This document shows positions 6,726-15,594 of a stretch of 64,000 nucleotides of DNA, one piece after another. The translations under genes and the position numbers were made by a program. The notes beneath the pieces were generated by a model. It had not been told where the DNA came from and made no database searches. It saw only the letters and a list, made by a program, of their open reading frames with translations. The DNA comes from Pelomonas cellulosilytica (GTDB lineage: Bacteria > Pseudomonadota > Gammaproteobacteria > Burkholderiales > Burkholderiaceae_C): the NCBI RefSeq assembly GCF_021353265.1, contig NZ_JAJTWU010000002.1:620001-684000 (forward strand). The letters run 5' to 3'. The first letter of the stretch is position 1; each line of letters starts with the position of its first letter.

Positions 6726-7417
6726 AGACGCTCGGCATTCTTGGCGGCATGGGCTGGGAGTCGACCCAGCACCTCTATACCCTCATAAACCGCGGCGTGG
6801 CGGCGCGGCTGGGCGGCCTGCACAGCGCCGAGCTGCTGTTGCACAGCGTGGACTTCGCCGCCATCGAGGCGCTGCAGAAGGCGGGCGACTGGGCCGGCGC
6901 CGCGGCCTGCCTGGGCGAGGCCGGTGCCCGGCTGCGCGTTGCGGGTGCCGAGGCGCTCGTCATCGCGTCGAACACGATGCACCTCGTCGCCAATGACGTG
7001 GAGCGCGCCGCGGGCCTGCCCGTGCTGCATATCGTCGACGCGACCGCCGAGGCGCTGCGGGCGGCCGGCGTGCGGCGCGCCGGCCTGCTGGGCACGCGCT
7101 TCACGATGGAGCACGGCTTCTACCGCGAGCGGATGTGGGAGCGCTTCGGCATCGAGCTGGTCGTGCCCGACGAGGCGGGGCGCGCCGAGCTGCACCGTGT
7201 CATCTTTGACGAGTTGTGCCGTGGCCGCTTCGTGCCCGACTCGCGCGAATGGATGCGCGCCGAGGTGGCCGCGCTGGCCGACCGCGGCGCGCAGGCCGCC
7301 ATCCTCGGCTGCACCGAGCTTGGCCTGCTGCTGCCGGCGGGTTCACCGGCCGCGCTGCCGCTCTTCGACTCCACCGAGCTGCAGGCCCGCGCTGCCGTCG
7401 AGTGGATGCTAGGCTGA
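6722..7417 (+). CDS. aspartate/glutamate racemase family protein
   Basis: 231 residues, typical family length. The N-terminus MKTLGILGGMGWEST is the family signature. Two-base racemases use a residue in the first half and a Cys in the second: here Ser83 precedes Asn84-Thr85-Met-His and Cys197 lies in ILGCTEL. Canonical members have Cys at the first position, while E. coli YgeA has Thr83 with Cys197, so this Ser83/Cys197 pair resembles the one-Cys subgroup, which would favour one direction or act on Asp/Glu with low turnover. It is coupled to DUF2917 upstream and followed 19 bp later by an aminotransferase gene. Confidence 0.87.
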   Translation: MKTLGILGGMGWESTQHLYTLINRGVAARLGGLHSAELLLHSVDFAAIEALQKAGDWAGAAACLGEAGARLRVAGAEALVIASNTMHLVANDVERAAGLPVLHIVDATAEALRAAGVRRAGLLGTRFTMEHGFYRERMWERFGIELVVPDEAGRAELHRVIFDELCRGRFVPDSREWMRAEVAALADRGAQAAILGCTELGLLLPAGSPAALPLFDSTELQARAAVEWMLG

Positions 7418-7436
7418 CCGTTTCCTCCTCGCCGAG

Positions 7437-8651
7437 ATGCCCATGACCACGCTCTGGACCCAAGCCCGCCGTGCCGCGCGGATGAACCCGTCCATCATTC
7501 GCGAAATCCTCAAGGTCACCGAGAAGCCAGGCATCCTGTCCATGGCCGGTGGCCTGCCGAGCGCGGATACGTTCCCGGTCGACGCGCTCAAGGCCGCCTG
7601 CGACCGCGTGCTGACCGCGTCGCCGCGCGAGGCGCTGCAGTACGCGCCGAGCGAAGGCTACGGCCCGCTACGCGAATGGGTGGCGGCCCGCGTGGCGGCG
7701 TTGGGCGTGCGGGCGCATCCGGAGCAGGTGCTCATCACCAGCGGCTCGCAGCAGGGCCTGGACCTGGTCGGCAAGGTGCTGTGCGACGCCGGCGCGCCGG
7801 TGGCCGTCGAGACGCCTACCTACCTCGGTGCGCTGCAGGCCTTCGCGCCGTGCGAGCCCCTTTTCACGAGCCTGGTCAGTGACCATGAAGGCCCGCGTCC
7901 CGAAGCCATCGCCGCGCTGCCGCATGACGCGCCTGGCACCCGCTTCAGCTACCTGCTGCCCAACTATCAGAACCCCACCGGCCGGGTCATGAGCGCGCAG
8001 CGCCGCGAGGACGTCGTGGCCGCGTCGCAGCGCGCCCGGGTGCCCATCGTCGAGGACAACCCCTATGGCGACCTCTGGTTCGACGAGCCGCCACCGCCCG
8101 CGCTGGCTAGCCTGTGGCCGGAGGGCACGCTCTACCTGGGTTCGTTCTCCAAGGTGCTGACGCCGGGGTTCCGCCTGGGCTATCTGATTGCGCCGAAGGA
8201 ACTCTTCCCCAAGTTGCTGCAGGCCAAGCAGGCGGCGGACCTGCACACGCCGGGCTTCAACCAGCGCGTCGTGCACGAGGTCGTTCAGGACGGGTTCCTG
8301 GACGGGCACATTCCCGCCATCCGTGCCCGCTACAAGGCCAACCGCGATGCGATGGCCGAGGCGCTGCGCAAGCACCTGCCGCCCGGCTGCGACTGGCTGT
8401 CGCCGCAGGGCGGCATGTTCTTCTGGCTTCGGCTGCCCGAAGGGCTGGATGCGATGGCGCTGCTGCCGCAGGCGGTGGAAGCCGGCATCGCCTTTGTACC
8501 GGGCGCCGCCTTCTATGCACACCAGCCGGACGCCCGCACGCTGCGGCTGTCCTTCGTCACGCTCACGCCGCCGCTGATCCGCGAAGGCGTCGAGAAGCTC
8601 GGCCGGCTGCTGCACGCTGCGCTGGCCATCGCGGCGGAAGCGACGCCGTAG
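7437..8651 (+). CDS. PLP-dependent aminotransferase, 2-aminoadipate/LysN-like
   Basis: 404 residues, class I/II fold. Visible motifs: GGLPSADTFP at 38-47, LPNYQNPTG at 174-182, VEDNPYGDLWF at 205-215 and the Schiff-base lysine Lys239 in GSFSKVLTPGFRLG. This set is typical of the LysN/aromatic aminotransferase group, close relatives of MocR effector domains but without the GntR part. An ATG at 7443 is also possible. It belongs to the set controlled, by inference, by the divergent MocR. The substrate could be 2-aminoadipate, an aromatic or a branched-chain amino acid; sequence alone does not decide. Confidence 0.88.
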   Translation: MPMTTLWTQARRAARMNPSIIREILKVTEKPGILSMAGGLPSADTFPVDALKAACDRVLTASPREALQYAPSEGYGPLREWVAARVAALGVRAHPEQVLITSGSQQGLDLVGKVLCDAGAPVAVETPTYLGALQAFAPCEPLFTSLVSDHEGPRPEAIAALPHDAPGTRFSYLLPNYQNPTGRVMSAQRREDVVAASQRARVPIVEDNPYGDLWFDEPPPPALASLWPEGTLYLGSFSKVLTPGFRLGYLIAPKELFPKLLQAKQAADLHTPGFNQRVVHEVVQDGFLDGHIPAIRARYKANRDAMAEALRKHLPPGCDWLSPQGGMFFWLRLPEGLDAMALLPQAVEAGIAFVPGAAFYAHQPDARTLRLSFVTLTPPLIREGVEKLGRLLHAALAIAAEATP

Positions 8652-8792
8652 CGCCGAAGCCTGACGCCATCCTGAAGCGCGGACCCAGGCCGGTTTCCGG
8701 GTTTCCATATCCCCAAGTCGCTGCCGCTCTGGCATCGTATGCAGCCAGCCCCTGGCACGGCCGCCGGGGTGGATGCATAACGGAGACAGGCA

Positions 8793-10025
8793 ATGACCAA
8801 GCACATCTGGACGGCCGTGGCCCTCGCGGCCATGGCATGGAGCGCGCAAGCCGCGGAGCCGATCAAGATCGGCGTGTCGGGGCCCTTCACCGGGGGCTCC
8901 TCGTCCATGGGCGTCAGCATGCGCGACGGCGTGCGGCTGGCGGCCGAGGAGATCAACAAGGCCGGCGGCGTGCTGGGCCGCCAGCTGCTGCTGGTGGAGC
9001 GCGACGACGAAGCCAAGAACGAGCGGGGCGTGCAGATCGCCCAGGAGCTCATCAACAAGGAAAAGGTCGTCGCCACCGTCGGCTACATCAACACCGGCGT
9101 GGCGCTGGCGTCGCAACGTTTCTACCAGGACGCCAAGATCCCGGTCATGAATAACGTGGCCACGGGTTCGGCCATCACGCTGCAGTTCAAGAGTGCGCCG
9201 GAGAACTACATCTTCCGCAATTCGGCGCACGACAGCATCCAGGCGCCGATGATCGTGGAGGAGGCCATCACCAAGCGGGGCTTCAAGAAGGTCGCCATCC
9301 TGGCCGACAGCACGAACTACGGCCAGTTGGGCCGCGCCGACCTGGAGGCCGCGCTGAAGCTCAAGGGCATCACGCCGGTCGCCATCGAGAAGTTCAACAT
9401 CAAGGACGTCGACATGACGGCCCAGCTGCTCAAGGCGAAGGAAGCCGGCGCCGAGGCCGTGCTGACCTACGGCATCGGCCCTGAGCTCGCGCAGATCGCC
9501 AACGGCATGACCAAGCTGGGCTGGAAGGTGCCGATGATCGGCTCGTGGACGCTGTCCATGGCCAACTACATCGACAACGCCGGCCCGGGCGGCGAGGGCG
9601 CGCGCATGCCGCAGACCTTCATCCAGGAGCCCACGACGCCCAAGCGCCAGAGCTTCATCATCAACTACCTGCGCACCTTCAACCCGAAGAACTCGCGCAT
9701 CGACTCGCCGGTGTCTGCCGCGCAGGGCTATGACTCGGTCTACCTGCTGGCCGCCGCCATCAAGCAGGCCGGAGGCACCGAAGGCCCCAAGATCAAGGCC
9801 GCGCTGGAGGACCTGAAGACGCCGGTAGAAGGGGTGGTCACGACTTACAACAAGCCCTTCTCCAAGGCCGACCACGAGGCCATCACGGCCAACATCCCGG
9901 TCATGGGCGAGGTCAAGGGCCAGCGCGTCGTCTACGCCTATCCCGAGGACTTCAAGAAAGCCTCCGAGGTGCGCGTCAAGGACGTGAACGCCAAGGGCGC
10001 CATCGAGCAGAAGAAACGGCAATAA
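8793..10025 (+). CDS. branched-chain amino acid ABC transporter substrate-binding protein
   Basis: 410 residues. A signal peptide ends about residue 21 (WSAQAAEP), after which IKIGVSGPFTGG starts the periplasmic-binding fold of the LivK/AmiC class (Peripla_BP_6). The RBS GGAGACAGG precedes the ATG. It opens a four-gene cluster with a permease, a permease-ATPase fusion and an ATPase gene, so it delivers a substrate to that importer. Family members bind leucine/isoleucine/valine but also amides, aromatic acids or urea, so the substrate is uncertain. The aminotransferase and racemase genes upstream make an amino acid the likely ligand. Confidence 0.9.
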   Translation: MTKHIWTAVALAAMAWSAQAAEPIKIGVSGPFTGGSSSMGVSMRDGVRLAAEEINKAGGVLGRQLLLVERDDEAKNERGVQIAQELINKEKVVATVGYINTGVALASQRFYQDAKIPVMNNVATGSAITLQFKSAPENYIFRNSAHDSIQAPMIVEEAITKRGFKKVAILADSTNYGQLGRADLEAALKLKGITPVAIEKFNIKDVDMTAQLLKAKEAGAEAVLTYGIGPELAQIANGMTKLGWKVPMIGSWTLSMANYIDNAGPGGEGARMPQTFIQEPTTPKRQSFIINYLRTFNPKNSRIDSPVSAAQGYDSVYLLAAAIKQAGGTEGPKIKAALEDLKTPVEGVVTTYNKPFSKADHEAITANIPVMGEVKGQRVVYAYPEDFKKASEVRVKDVNAKGAIEQKKRQ

Positions 10026-10043
10026 CGGCCGCCTGGAGGTCGC

Positions 10044-10919
10044 ATGCAGATCCTGACCCAGCTTGTGTTCAGCGGCATCGCGCTGGGCATGATCTACGCC
10101 GTCATCGCCTTCGGCTACCAGCTCACCTTCGCCACCAGCGACACACTGAACTTCGGTCAGGGCGAGTCGCTGATGCTGGGTGCGCTGGTGGGCCTCAGCC
10201 TCGTCGGCTGGGGCGTGAACTACTGGCTGATGATCCCGCTGGTGTGCCTGTTCGGCGCTTTCCAGGGTGCGGTCGTCGAGCGCATCGGCGTGCGGCCCGC
10301 CATCAAGATGAAGAGCGAGTTCGGCTGGATCATGTCCACCATCGCGTTGGGCATCATCTTCAAGAACGTGGCCGAGAACGTGTGGGGCCGCGACGACCTG
10401 AAGTTCCCGTCGCCGCTGCCCGAGGCGCCGATGGAGTTCCTCGGCGCCAACGTGTTGCCGATGGAGCTGCTGGTCATCTTCGGCGCGGTCGGCATGATGC
10501 TGGCGGTCGAGGTGTTCAACCGCAAGAGCATCTACGGCAAGGCTGTCGTCGCGACGTTCAACGACCGTGACGCGGCCAAGCTGATGGGCATCAACACGGG
10601 CCTGGTCATTACGTTCAGCTACGCGCTGTCGTCGCTGACGGCGTCGTTCGCCGGCGTGCTGATCGCGCCGCTGACGCTGACCGGCGCCACGATGGGCGCG
10701 GTGCTGGGCCTCAAGGCGTTCGCGGTGGCCATCATCGGTGGGCTCACCAGCGGTATGGGCATCATCGTCGGCGGCATCATCCTCGGCGTGGCCGAGACGA
10801 CGACGGGGTTCTATATCTCCACCGGATACAAGGATGTGCCTGGCCTCGTGTTGCTGCTGATCGTTCTGGCCGTGAAGCCGGCCGGCCTGTTTGGCAAGAC
10901 GGCCATCAAGAAGGTCTGA
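10044..10919 (+). CDS. livH: branched-chain amino acid ABC transporter permease (LivH type)
   Basis: 291 residues with about eight hydrophobic segments. The N-terminus LVFSGIALGMIYAVIA is the LivH hallmark, and the coupling loop in the second half (AVLGLKAFAVAIIGGL) that contacts the ATPase is present. It follows the binding-protein gene by 18 bp and precedes the fused LivM-LivG gene by 14 bp, so it is the second subunit of one importer in the inner membrane. Full-length, with no odd residues seen. Confidence 0.9.
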   Translation: MQILTQLVFSGIALGMIYAVIAFGYQLTFATSDTLNFGQGESLMLGALVGLSLVGWGVNYWLMIPLVCLFGAFQGAVVERIGVRPAIKMKSEFGWIMSTIALGIIFKNVAENVWGRDDLKFPSPLPEAPMEFLGANVLPMELLVIFGAVGMMLAVEVFNRKSIYGKAVVATFNDRDAAKLMGINTGLVITFSYALSSLTASFAGVLIAPLTLTGATMGAVLGLKAFAVAIIGGLTSGMGIIVGGIILGVAETTTGFYISTGYKDVPGLVLLLIVLAVKPAGLFGKTAIKKV

Positions 10920-10933
10920 GGGAAGGCCCACAC

Positions 10934-12847
10934 GTGAACCTCAAGAAAGCAGCCCTCGGCGCGCTCGCCATCGCAGCCGTCGCCGGCTTCCCCCTTGCCT
11001 CGGGCAATCCGTACTACATCCACCTGGTCGAGACGATCATGATCTACGCGATCGTGCTGTTCGGCCTGGACATCGTGGTGGGCTACACCGGCCAGGTGTC
11101 GCTAGGCCACGCGGGCCTGTTCGGCATCGGCGCGTACACGGCCGGCGTGCTGATCCTCAAGATCGACGCGCCGGTCTACTTGACTCTGCCTGCCGCCATC
11201 GCGGTGACGGCGGTGTTCGGCGCCATGCTGGCGCTGCCGGCGTTGCGCGTGACCGGCCCCTACCTCGCGATGGTGACGCTGGCCTTCGGCACCATCATCC
11301 AGATCCTCATCAACGAGATGACCTTCCTGACCGAAGGCCCGATGGGCATCACGCTGACCAAGCCCGAGCTGTTCGGCCATCAGCTCGACGAGACCGAGTA
11401 CTACTGGCTCGTCATGGTCTGCCTCATTGCGTCGCTCGCTTTCGTGCACCGGCTGCTGCACAGTCAGCTGGGCCGAGCGTTCGAGGCGCTGCGTGGCAGC
11501 CCCGTCGCGTCCGACTGCATGGGCGTCTCGGTCTACCGCTACAAGGTCTACGCCTTCGTCATCTCGGCCGCGCTGGCGGGCCTGGCCGGCTCGCTCTACG
11601 CCTACTCCGAGCAGTACATCAGCCCCAACACCTACAACTTCGAGCTGACGGTGATGTTCCTGCTGGCCATCATCATGGGCGGCCGCAAGACGCGCACCGG
11701 CGCGCTGCTCGGCGCAGCCATCATCGTCATGCTGCCCAAGTTGCTGGACGACCTGGAGGTCTTCCGCGTCGGCGCCATCGTGCTGGCCTTCATCGTCGCC
11801 GTGTCGGTCGCCGTCGCAATGAAGCGAGGCAAGATGAACGGCCAGGTCGCAGCCATCCCCGTCATCGGCACGCTGGCGCTGGCGGGCGTGTCGTTCAAGC
11901 TAGAGACGATGACCGACTGGCGGCTGTCCATCTTCGGCCTCATCACGCTGTTCGTCGTCTACTACCTGCAGGACGGCATCGTCGGTTTTGTGCGCCAGGC
12001 GCTCAACCTCAAGGTGCGCACCGAGCGCGACACGACCGGTGCCGCCGCGGCCGCCTTGACCCGTGCCAATTCGCAGGGCGAGCAGGAGCTGCTGAAGGCC
12101 AGCGGCGTGCTGATGCAGTTCGGCGGCCTGAAGGCGCTGAACAACGTCGACCTTGTCGTGCAGCGCGGCAGCATCCATGGCCTCATCGGTCCGAATGGTT
12201 CCGGCAAGAGCACGATGATGAATGTGCTGACGGGCATCTATCAGCCGACCGCTGGCTCGGTGGTGTTCGCGGGCCGCGCGGTGAACGGCCGGACCTCGTC
12301 GGACATCGCGCTGTCGGGCATCGCCCGCACCTTCCAGAACGTGCAATTGTTCGGCGAGATGACCGCGCTGCAGAACGTGCTGGTGGGCCTGCATCACAGC
12401 TTCAAGAGCAATCTGCTCGACGTGGCGCTGCACTTGCCGCGCTACAAGCGCGAGGACCGCGAACAGCGCGCCCGCGCGCACGCGTTGCTGGACTTTGTCG
12501 GCCTCGGCGATCTGGCCGGCGAGGAGGCCCGCAACCTGCCGTACGGCAAGCAGCGCCTGCTGGAGATCGCCCGCGCGCTTGCGTTGGACCCCCAGTTGCT
12601 GCTGCTCGACGAGCCCGCCGCCGGGCTCACCGCGCCGGACATCAAGGAGCTGCTGGAGATCATCCGCAAGATCCGCGATGCCGGCGTCACCGTCATCCTC
12701 ATCGAGCACCACATGGATGTCGTCATGACGCTGTGCGATCGCGTCTCGGTGCTGGACTTTGGCCAGAAGATCGCCGAGGGTCTGCCGGCCGAGGTGCGGG
12801 CCGACGAGAAGGTCATCGAGGCCTACCTGGGCGGCCAGGCGAGCTGA
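10934..12847 (+). CDS. fused branched-chain amino acid ABC permease and ATPase (LivM-LivG)
   Basis: 637 residues from a GTG start 14 bp after livH. Residues 1-295 are a LivM permease (VGYTGQVSLGHAGLFGIGAY at 49-68). Residues 305-355 add two further hydrophobic segments, then a polar linker leads into a LivG ATPase at about 386-637 with Walker A GPNGSGKS at 419-426, a LPYGKQR signature and LLLLDEP. The two proteins are normally separate, so the fusion fixes one ATPase to the LivM half while LivF serves the other. Fusions of this kind occur in Burkholderiales. The frame is uninterrupted, so this is not a sequencing artefact by appearance. Confidence 0.92.
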   Translation: MNLKKAALGALAIAAVAGFPLASGNPYYIHLVETIMIYAIVLFGLDIVVGYTGQVSLGHAGLFGIGAYTAGVLILKIDAPVYLTLPAAIAVTAVFGAMLALPALRVTGPYLAMVTLAFGTIIQILINEMTFLTEGPMGITLTKPELFGHQLDETEYYWLVMVCLIASLAFVHRLLHSQLGRAFEALRGSPVASDCMGVSVYRYKVYAFVISAALAGLAGSLYAYSEQYISPNTYNFELTVMFLLAIIMGGRKTRTGALLGAAIIVMLPKLLDDLEVFRVGAIVLAFIVAVSVAVAMKRGKMNGQVAAIPVIGTLALAGVSFKLETMTDWRLSIFGLITLFVVYYLQDGIVGFVRQALNLKVRTERDTTGAAAAALTRANSQGEQELLKASGVLMQFGGLKALNNVDLVVQRGSIHGLIGPNGSGKSTMMNVLTGIYQPTAGSVVFAGRAVNGRTSSDIALSGIARTFQNVQLFGEMTALQNVLVGLHHSFKSNLLDVALHLPRYKREDREQRARAHALLDFVGLGDLAGEEARNLPYGKQRLLEIARALALDPQLLLLDEPAAGLTAPDIKELLEIIRKIRDAGVTVILIEHHMDVVMTLCDRVSVLDFGQKIAEGLPAEVRADEKVIEAYLGGQAS

Positions 12848-12857
12848 GGACAGGAAG

Positions 12858-13580
12858 ATGCTCACCATCAACAACCTCAGCGCCGGCTACGGCAAGGTCC
12901 AGGTCCTGCACGGCATCTCGCTGGAGGTGCCCAAGGGGCAGGTCGTGACGCTCATCGGCTCCAACGGAGCCGGCAAGACGACGACGATGCGCGCCGTGAG
13001 CGGCATGATCAAGCCTACCGGCGGGGAGATCAAGCTCAACGACCGCCGCATCGACGGCCTGGAGAGTTATCACATCGCCCGCCGCGGCCTGGCCCACTCT
13101 CCCGAAGGCCGGCGCGTGTTCGCGACGATGACGGTGACCGACAACCTGCGGCTGGGTGCGTTCCCACGCTACACCGGTGAGCGGCCCAAGGGCGACATCG
13201 CGGGTGACCTGGAGCGCGCGTTGGAACTCTTCCCGCGCCTGAAGGAGCGGCGGCTGCAGCTGGCTGGCACGCTGTCCGGCGGCGAGCAGCAGATGCTTGC
13301 GATGGCCCGCGCCGTCATGCTGAATCCCGAGGTCGTGCTGCTGGACGAGCCGTCCATGGGTCTGGCGCCCATCCTCGTCGAGGAGGTGTTCCGCATCATC
13401 GAGAGCCTGAAGGCGCGGGGCGTGACGATGCTGCTCGTCGAGCAGTTCGCCGCCGCCGCGCTGAAGGTGGCCGACTACGGCTATGTGCTGGAGAACGGCC
13501 GCATCGCCGTCCATGGACCGGCCGAGAGGCTGCGCAGCGACCCCGCCGTGCAGGCCGCCTACCTTGGCGGTGGCCACTGA
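12858..13580 (+). CDS. livF: branched-chain amino acid ABC transporter ATPase (LivF type)
   Basis: 240 residues starting at the ATG after GGACAGGAAG. Walker A GSNGAGKT lies near 36-43, signature LSGGEQQM near 138 and Walker B VVLLDEPSMGLAP near 155. The HSPEGRRVF motif identifies it as LivF rather than LivG. It starts 10 bp after the LivM-LivG gene stop and completes the importer. Ends with the usual short C-terminal YLGGGH. Confidence 0.92.
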   Translation: MLTINNLSAGYGKVQVLHGISLEVPKGQVVTLIGSNGAGKTTTMRAVSGMIKPTGGEIKLNDRRIDGLESYHIARRGLAHSPEGRRVFATMTVTDNLRLGAFPRYTGERPKGDIAGDLERALELFPRLKERRLQLAGTLSGGEQQMLAMARAVMLNPEVVLLDEPSMGLAPILVEEVFRIIESLKARGVTMLLVEQFAAAALKVADYGYVLENGRIAVHGPAERLRSDPAVQAAYLGGGH

Positions 13581-13582
13581 AC

Positions 13583-14032
13583 GTGCACAGGCCGGGCTAT
13601 CGCCTCAGCTTCGACGACATCGACGTCGCCGCGGCTCATGCATTCCTGAGCACCGCGTACTGGTGCGAGGGCATCCCGCGGGCGACGCTGCAGCGCGCCA
13701 TCGAGCACTCGCTGTGCATAGCGCTGCATGCCGACACGCAAGGTCAGGTGGGCTTCGCCCGCGTGGTGACCGACCGGGCGACCTTCGCGTATCTCTGTGA
13801 TGTCTACGTGCTGCAAGACCACAGAGGACAGGGCATGGCGGATTGGATGCTTCAATCGCTGTTCGCCCATCCGGACCTGCACGGCCTGCGCCGCTTCATG
13901 CTGTTCACGCGAGACGCACACCGCCTCTACGCCCGCCACGGCTTCCAGCCGCTGGCGACGCCGGACCGCGGCATGGAGATCGTGCGGCCCGGGATCTATC
14001 GCCAGTCCGCCATATCTCCTCCCGATGCCTGA
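13583..14032 (+). CDS. GNAT family N-acetyltransferase
   Basis: 149 residues from a GTG directly after the livF stop. The acetyl-CoA motif appears as DHRGQGMADWML, followed by the AHRLYARHGF helix. The family acetylates amines; this sequence resembles small GNATs with the WCEGIPRATLQRAI substrate region. Its last 8 bp overlap the PhzF-like gene, so translation is coupled. Whether it belongs functionally to the Liv operon is unclear. Confidence 0.85.
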   Translation: MHRPGYRLSFDDIDVAAAHAFLSTAYWCEGIPRATLQRAIEHSLCIALHADTQGQVGFARVVTDRATFAYLCDVYVLQDHRGQGMADWMLQSLFAHPDLHGLRRFMLFTRDAHRLYARHGFQPLATPDRGMEIVRPGIYRQSAISPPDA

Positions 14033-14867
14033 ACTCCGCCGCTTCGTCCAGGTCGACGTCTTCACTGCCACGCCGCTAAAGGGCAACCCCCTCGCTGTCG
14101 TGATCGACGCGGCCGGCCTGTCCGAGGCCGACATGGCCGACTTCGCCCGCTGGACCCATCTCAGCGAAACCACCTTCCTGCTGCCGCCCACCGACCCGGC
14201 GGCCGACTACCGCGTGCGCATCTTCACGCCCGGCGGCGAGCTGCCGTTCGCGGGCCATCCGACGCTGGGCAGTGCGCATGCCTTCCTGGCCAGCGGTGGA
14301 GATGCGAAAAAGCCCGGCGAGGTCATGCAGCAATGCGCCATCGGCTTGGTGCGTGTGAAGCGCGATGGCGCCCGCCTGGCGTTCGCCGCGCCACCGCTGC
14401 TGCGCAGCGGCCCGATCGATGATCCGGCGCTGCTCGCGCAGGCGGCCGCGTCGCTGCGCGTGGCGCCGGATGCGGTGCTGGACCTGGTCTGGGTCGACAA
14501 CGGTCCGGGCTGGCTGGCGGTGCGCCTGGCCGATGCCGCCAGCGTGCTGGCGCTGAAGCCTGACTTTGCGGCGATGGGCAGTTTGAAGGTGGGCGTTGTC
14601 GGTGCGTATCCGGCGGGCAGCGAATGTCAGTTCGAGGTGCGTGCCTTCGTGCCGGGCATTGGCGTGCCCGAGGACCCGGTCACGGGCAGCCTCAACGCGG
14701 GCCTCGCGCTGTGGCTGCAGGGCGCCGGCCTGGCGGGGGATCGCTACGTGGCGGCGCAAGGCGCGGCACTGGGTCGCGCGGGCCGGGTGCATGTCGCGCG
14801 CGACGCCGAGGGCACGTGGATTGGCGGCGACGTGACGCCGTTGATTCACGGCCAAGTGAGGCTGTGA
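14025..14867 (+). CDS. PhzF family isomerase-like protein
   Basis: 280 residues from the ATG at 14025. The sequence shows the two-halved PhzF fold: VDVFTATPLKGNPLAVV at the start, Glu48 in LSETTF at the position of the catalytic acid of PhzF, TPGGELPFAGHPTLG in the first half and GVPEDPVTGSLN in the second. Enzymes of this family catalyse proton shifts (trans-2,3-dihydro-3-hydroxyanthranilate isomerase in phenazine producers), but most genomic members have unknown substrates and there are no phenazine genes here. It overlaps the GNAT before it and the AlaX gene after it. Confidence 0.87.
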   Translation: MPELRRFVQVDVFTATPLKGNPLAVVIDAAGLSEADMADFARWTHLSETTFLLPPTDPAADYRVRIFTPGGELPFAGHPTLGSAHAFLASGGDAKKPGEVMQQCAIGLVRVKRDGARLAFAAPPLLRSGPIDDPALLAQAAASLRVAPDAVLDLVWVDNGPGWLAVRLADAASVLALKPDFAAMGSLKVGVVGAYPAGSECQFEVRAFVPGIGVPEDPVTGSLNAGLALWLQGAGLAGDRYVAAQGAALGRAGRVHVARDAEGTWIGGDVTPLIHGQVRL

Positions 14868-15568
14868 TGACGCAAGAGCTGTTCCGCGAAGACGCCATGC
14901 TGCTGCACTGCGATGCGACCGTGACCGGCGTGGGCGAGGGCGGCGTGCTGCTCGACCGCACCGTGTGCTATCCGCTCGGCGGCGGGCAGGCGGGCGATAC
15001 CGGCTGGCTCATCGCCGGCGAGCAGCGATGGCGCGTGACCGACACGCGCAAGAGCAAGGAGCAGCCCGGCGCCATCGTGCACCTGATCGACGGCGATCCG
15101 CCGGCTTTGGGCGCAGCGGTGCGCGTCGAGGTCGATGCTGCGCGCCGCGAGGCACACCGTCGCTTCCACACGGCCACGCACCTGCTGTGCGCGCTGCTGC
15201 CGTATCCGGTCGACGGCTGCTCCATCACAGAAACCTATGCACGGCTGGACTTCCACACCGACGAACCGTTCGACAAGGACGCCATTCAGGCCGGGCTGGA
15301 CCGTCTCGTGGCCGAGGCACATCCGGTTCGCCATCGCTGGATCACCGAAGCCGAACTCGATGCCAACCCCGGCCTCGTCCGCTCGATGAGCGTGCAGCCG
15401 CCGAGGGGCCTCGGGCGCGTGCGGGTGCTGGAGATCGACGGCGTGGACCTTCAGCCCTGCGGCGGTACGCATGTGTCGAACACGGCGCAGATCGGCGCGG
15501 TGGTGGTGACGAGGATCGAGAAGAAGGCGGCGAAGACGCGGCGTGTGGTCCTGGGATTCGCCGGCTGA
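14867..15568 (+). CDS. alanyl-tRNA editing protein, AlaX type
   Basis: 233 residues; the ATG shares one base with the PhzF stop (TGATG). The zinc site of the editing domain is complete: His101 and His105 in HTATHLL, Cys198 and His202 in PCGGTHV. The N-terminal part (CYPLGGGQAGDTG) is the beta-barrel found next to the editing domain in AlaRS and long AlaX proteins. Known role: free-standing hydrolysis of Ser-tRNA(Ala) or Gly-tRNA(Ala). No aminoacylation domain is present. Pairing with a PhzF-like gene has no evident biochemical link. Confidence 0.9.
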   Translation: MTQELFREDAMLLHCDATVTGVGEGGVLLDRTVCYPLGGGQAGDTGWLIAGEQRWRVTDTRKSKEQPGAIVHLIDGDPPALGAAVRVEVDAARREAHRRFHTATHLLCALLPYPVDGCSITETYARLDFHTDEPFDKDAIQAGLDRLVAEAHPVRHRWITEAELDANPGLVRSMSVQPPRGLGRVRVLEIDGVDLQPCGGTHVSNTAQIGAVVVTRIEKKAAKTRRVVLGFAG

Positions 15569-15594
15569 CCACCGCTCGCTAAACTTCGCTGCCT

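Noticed and set aside
7668-10931. Very long antisense open frame on the minus strand opposite the aminotransferase and Liv genes
   Set aside because: It is rich in Arg, Gln, His and Asp repeats with no recognisable domain, and it mirrors the codon bias of real genes on the plus strand. Open antisense frames of this length are common in GC-rich DNA.
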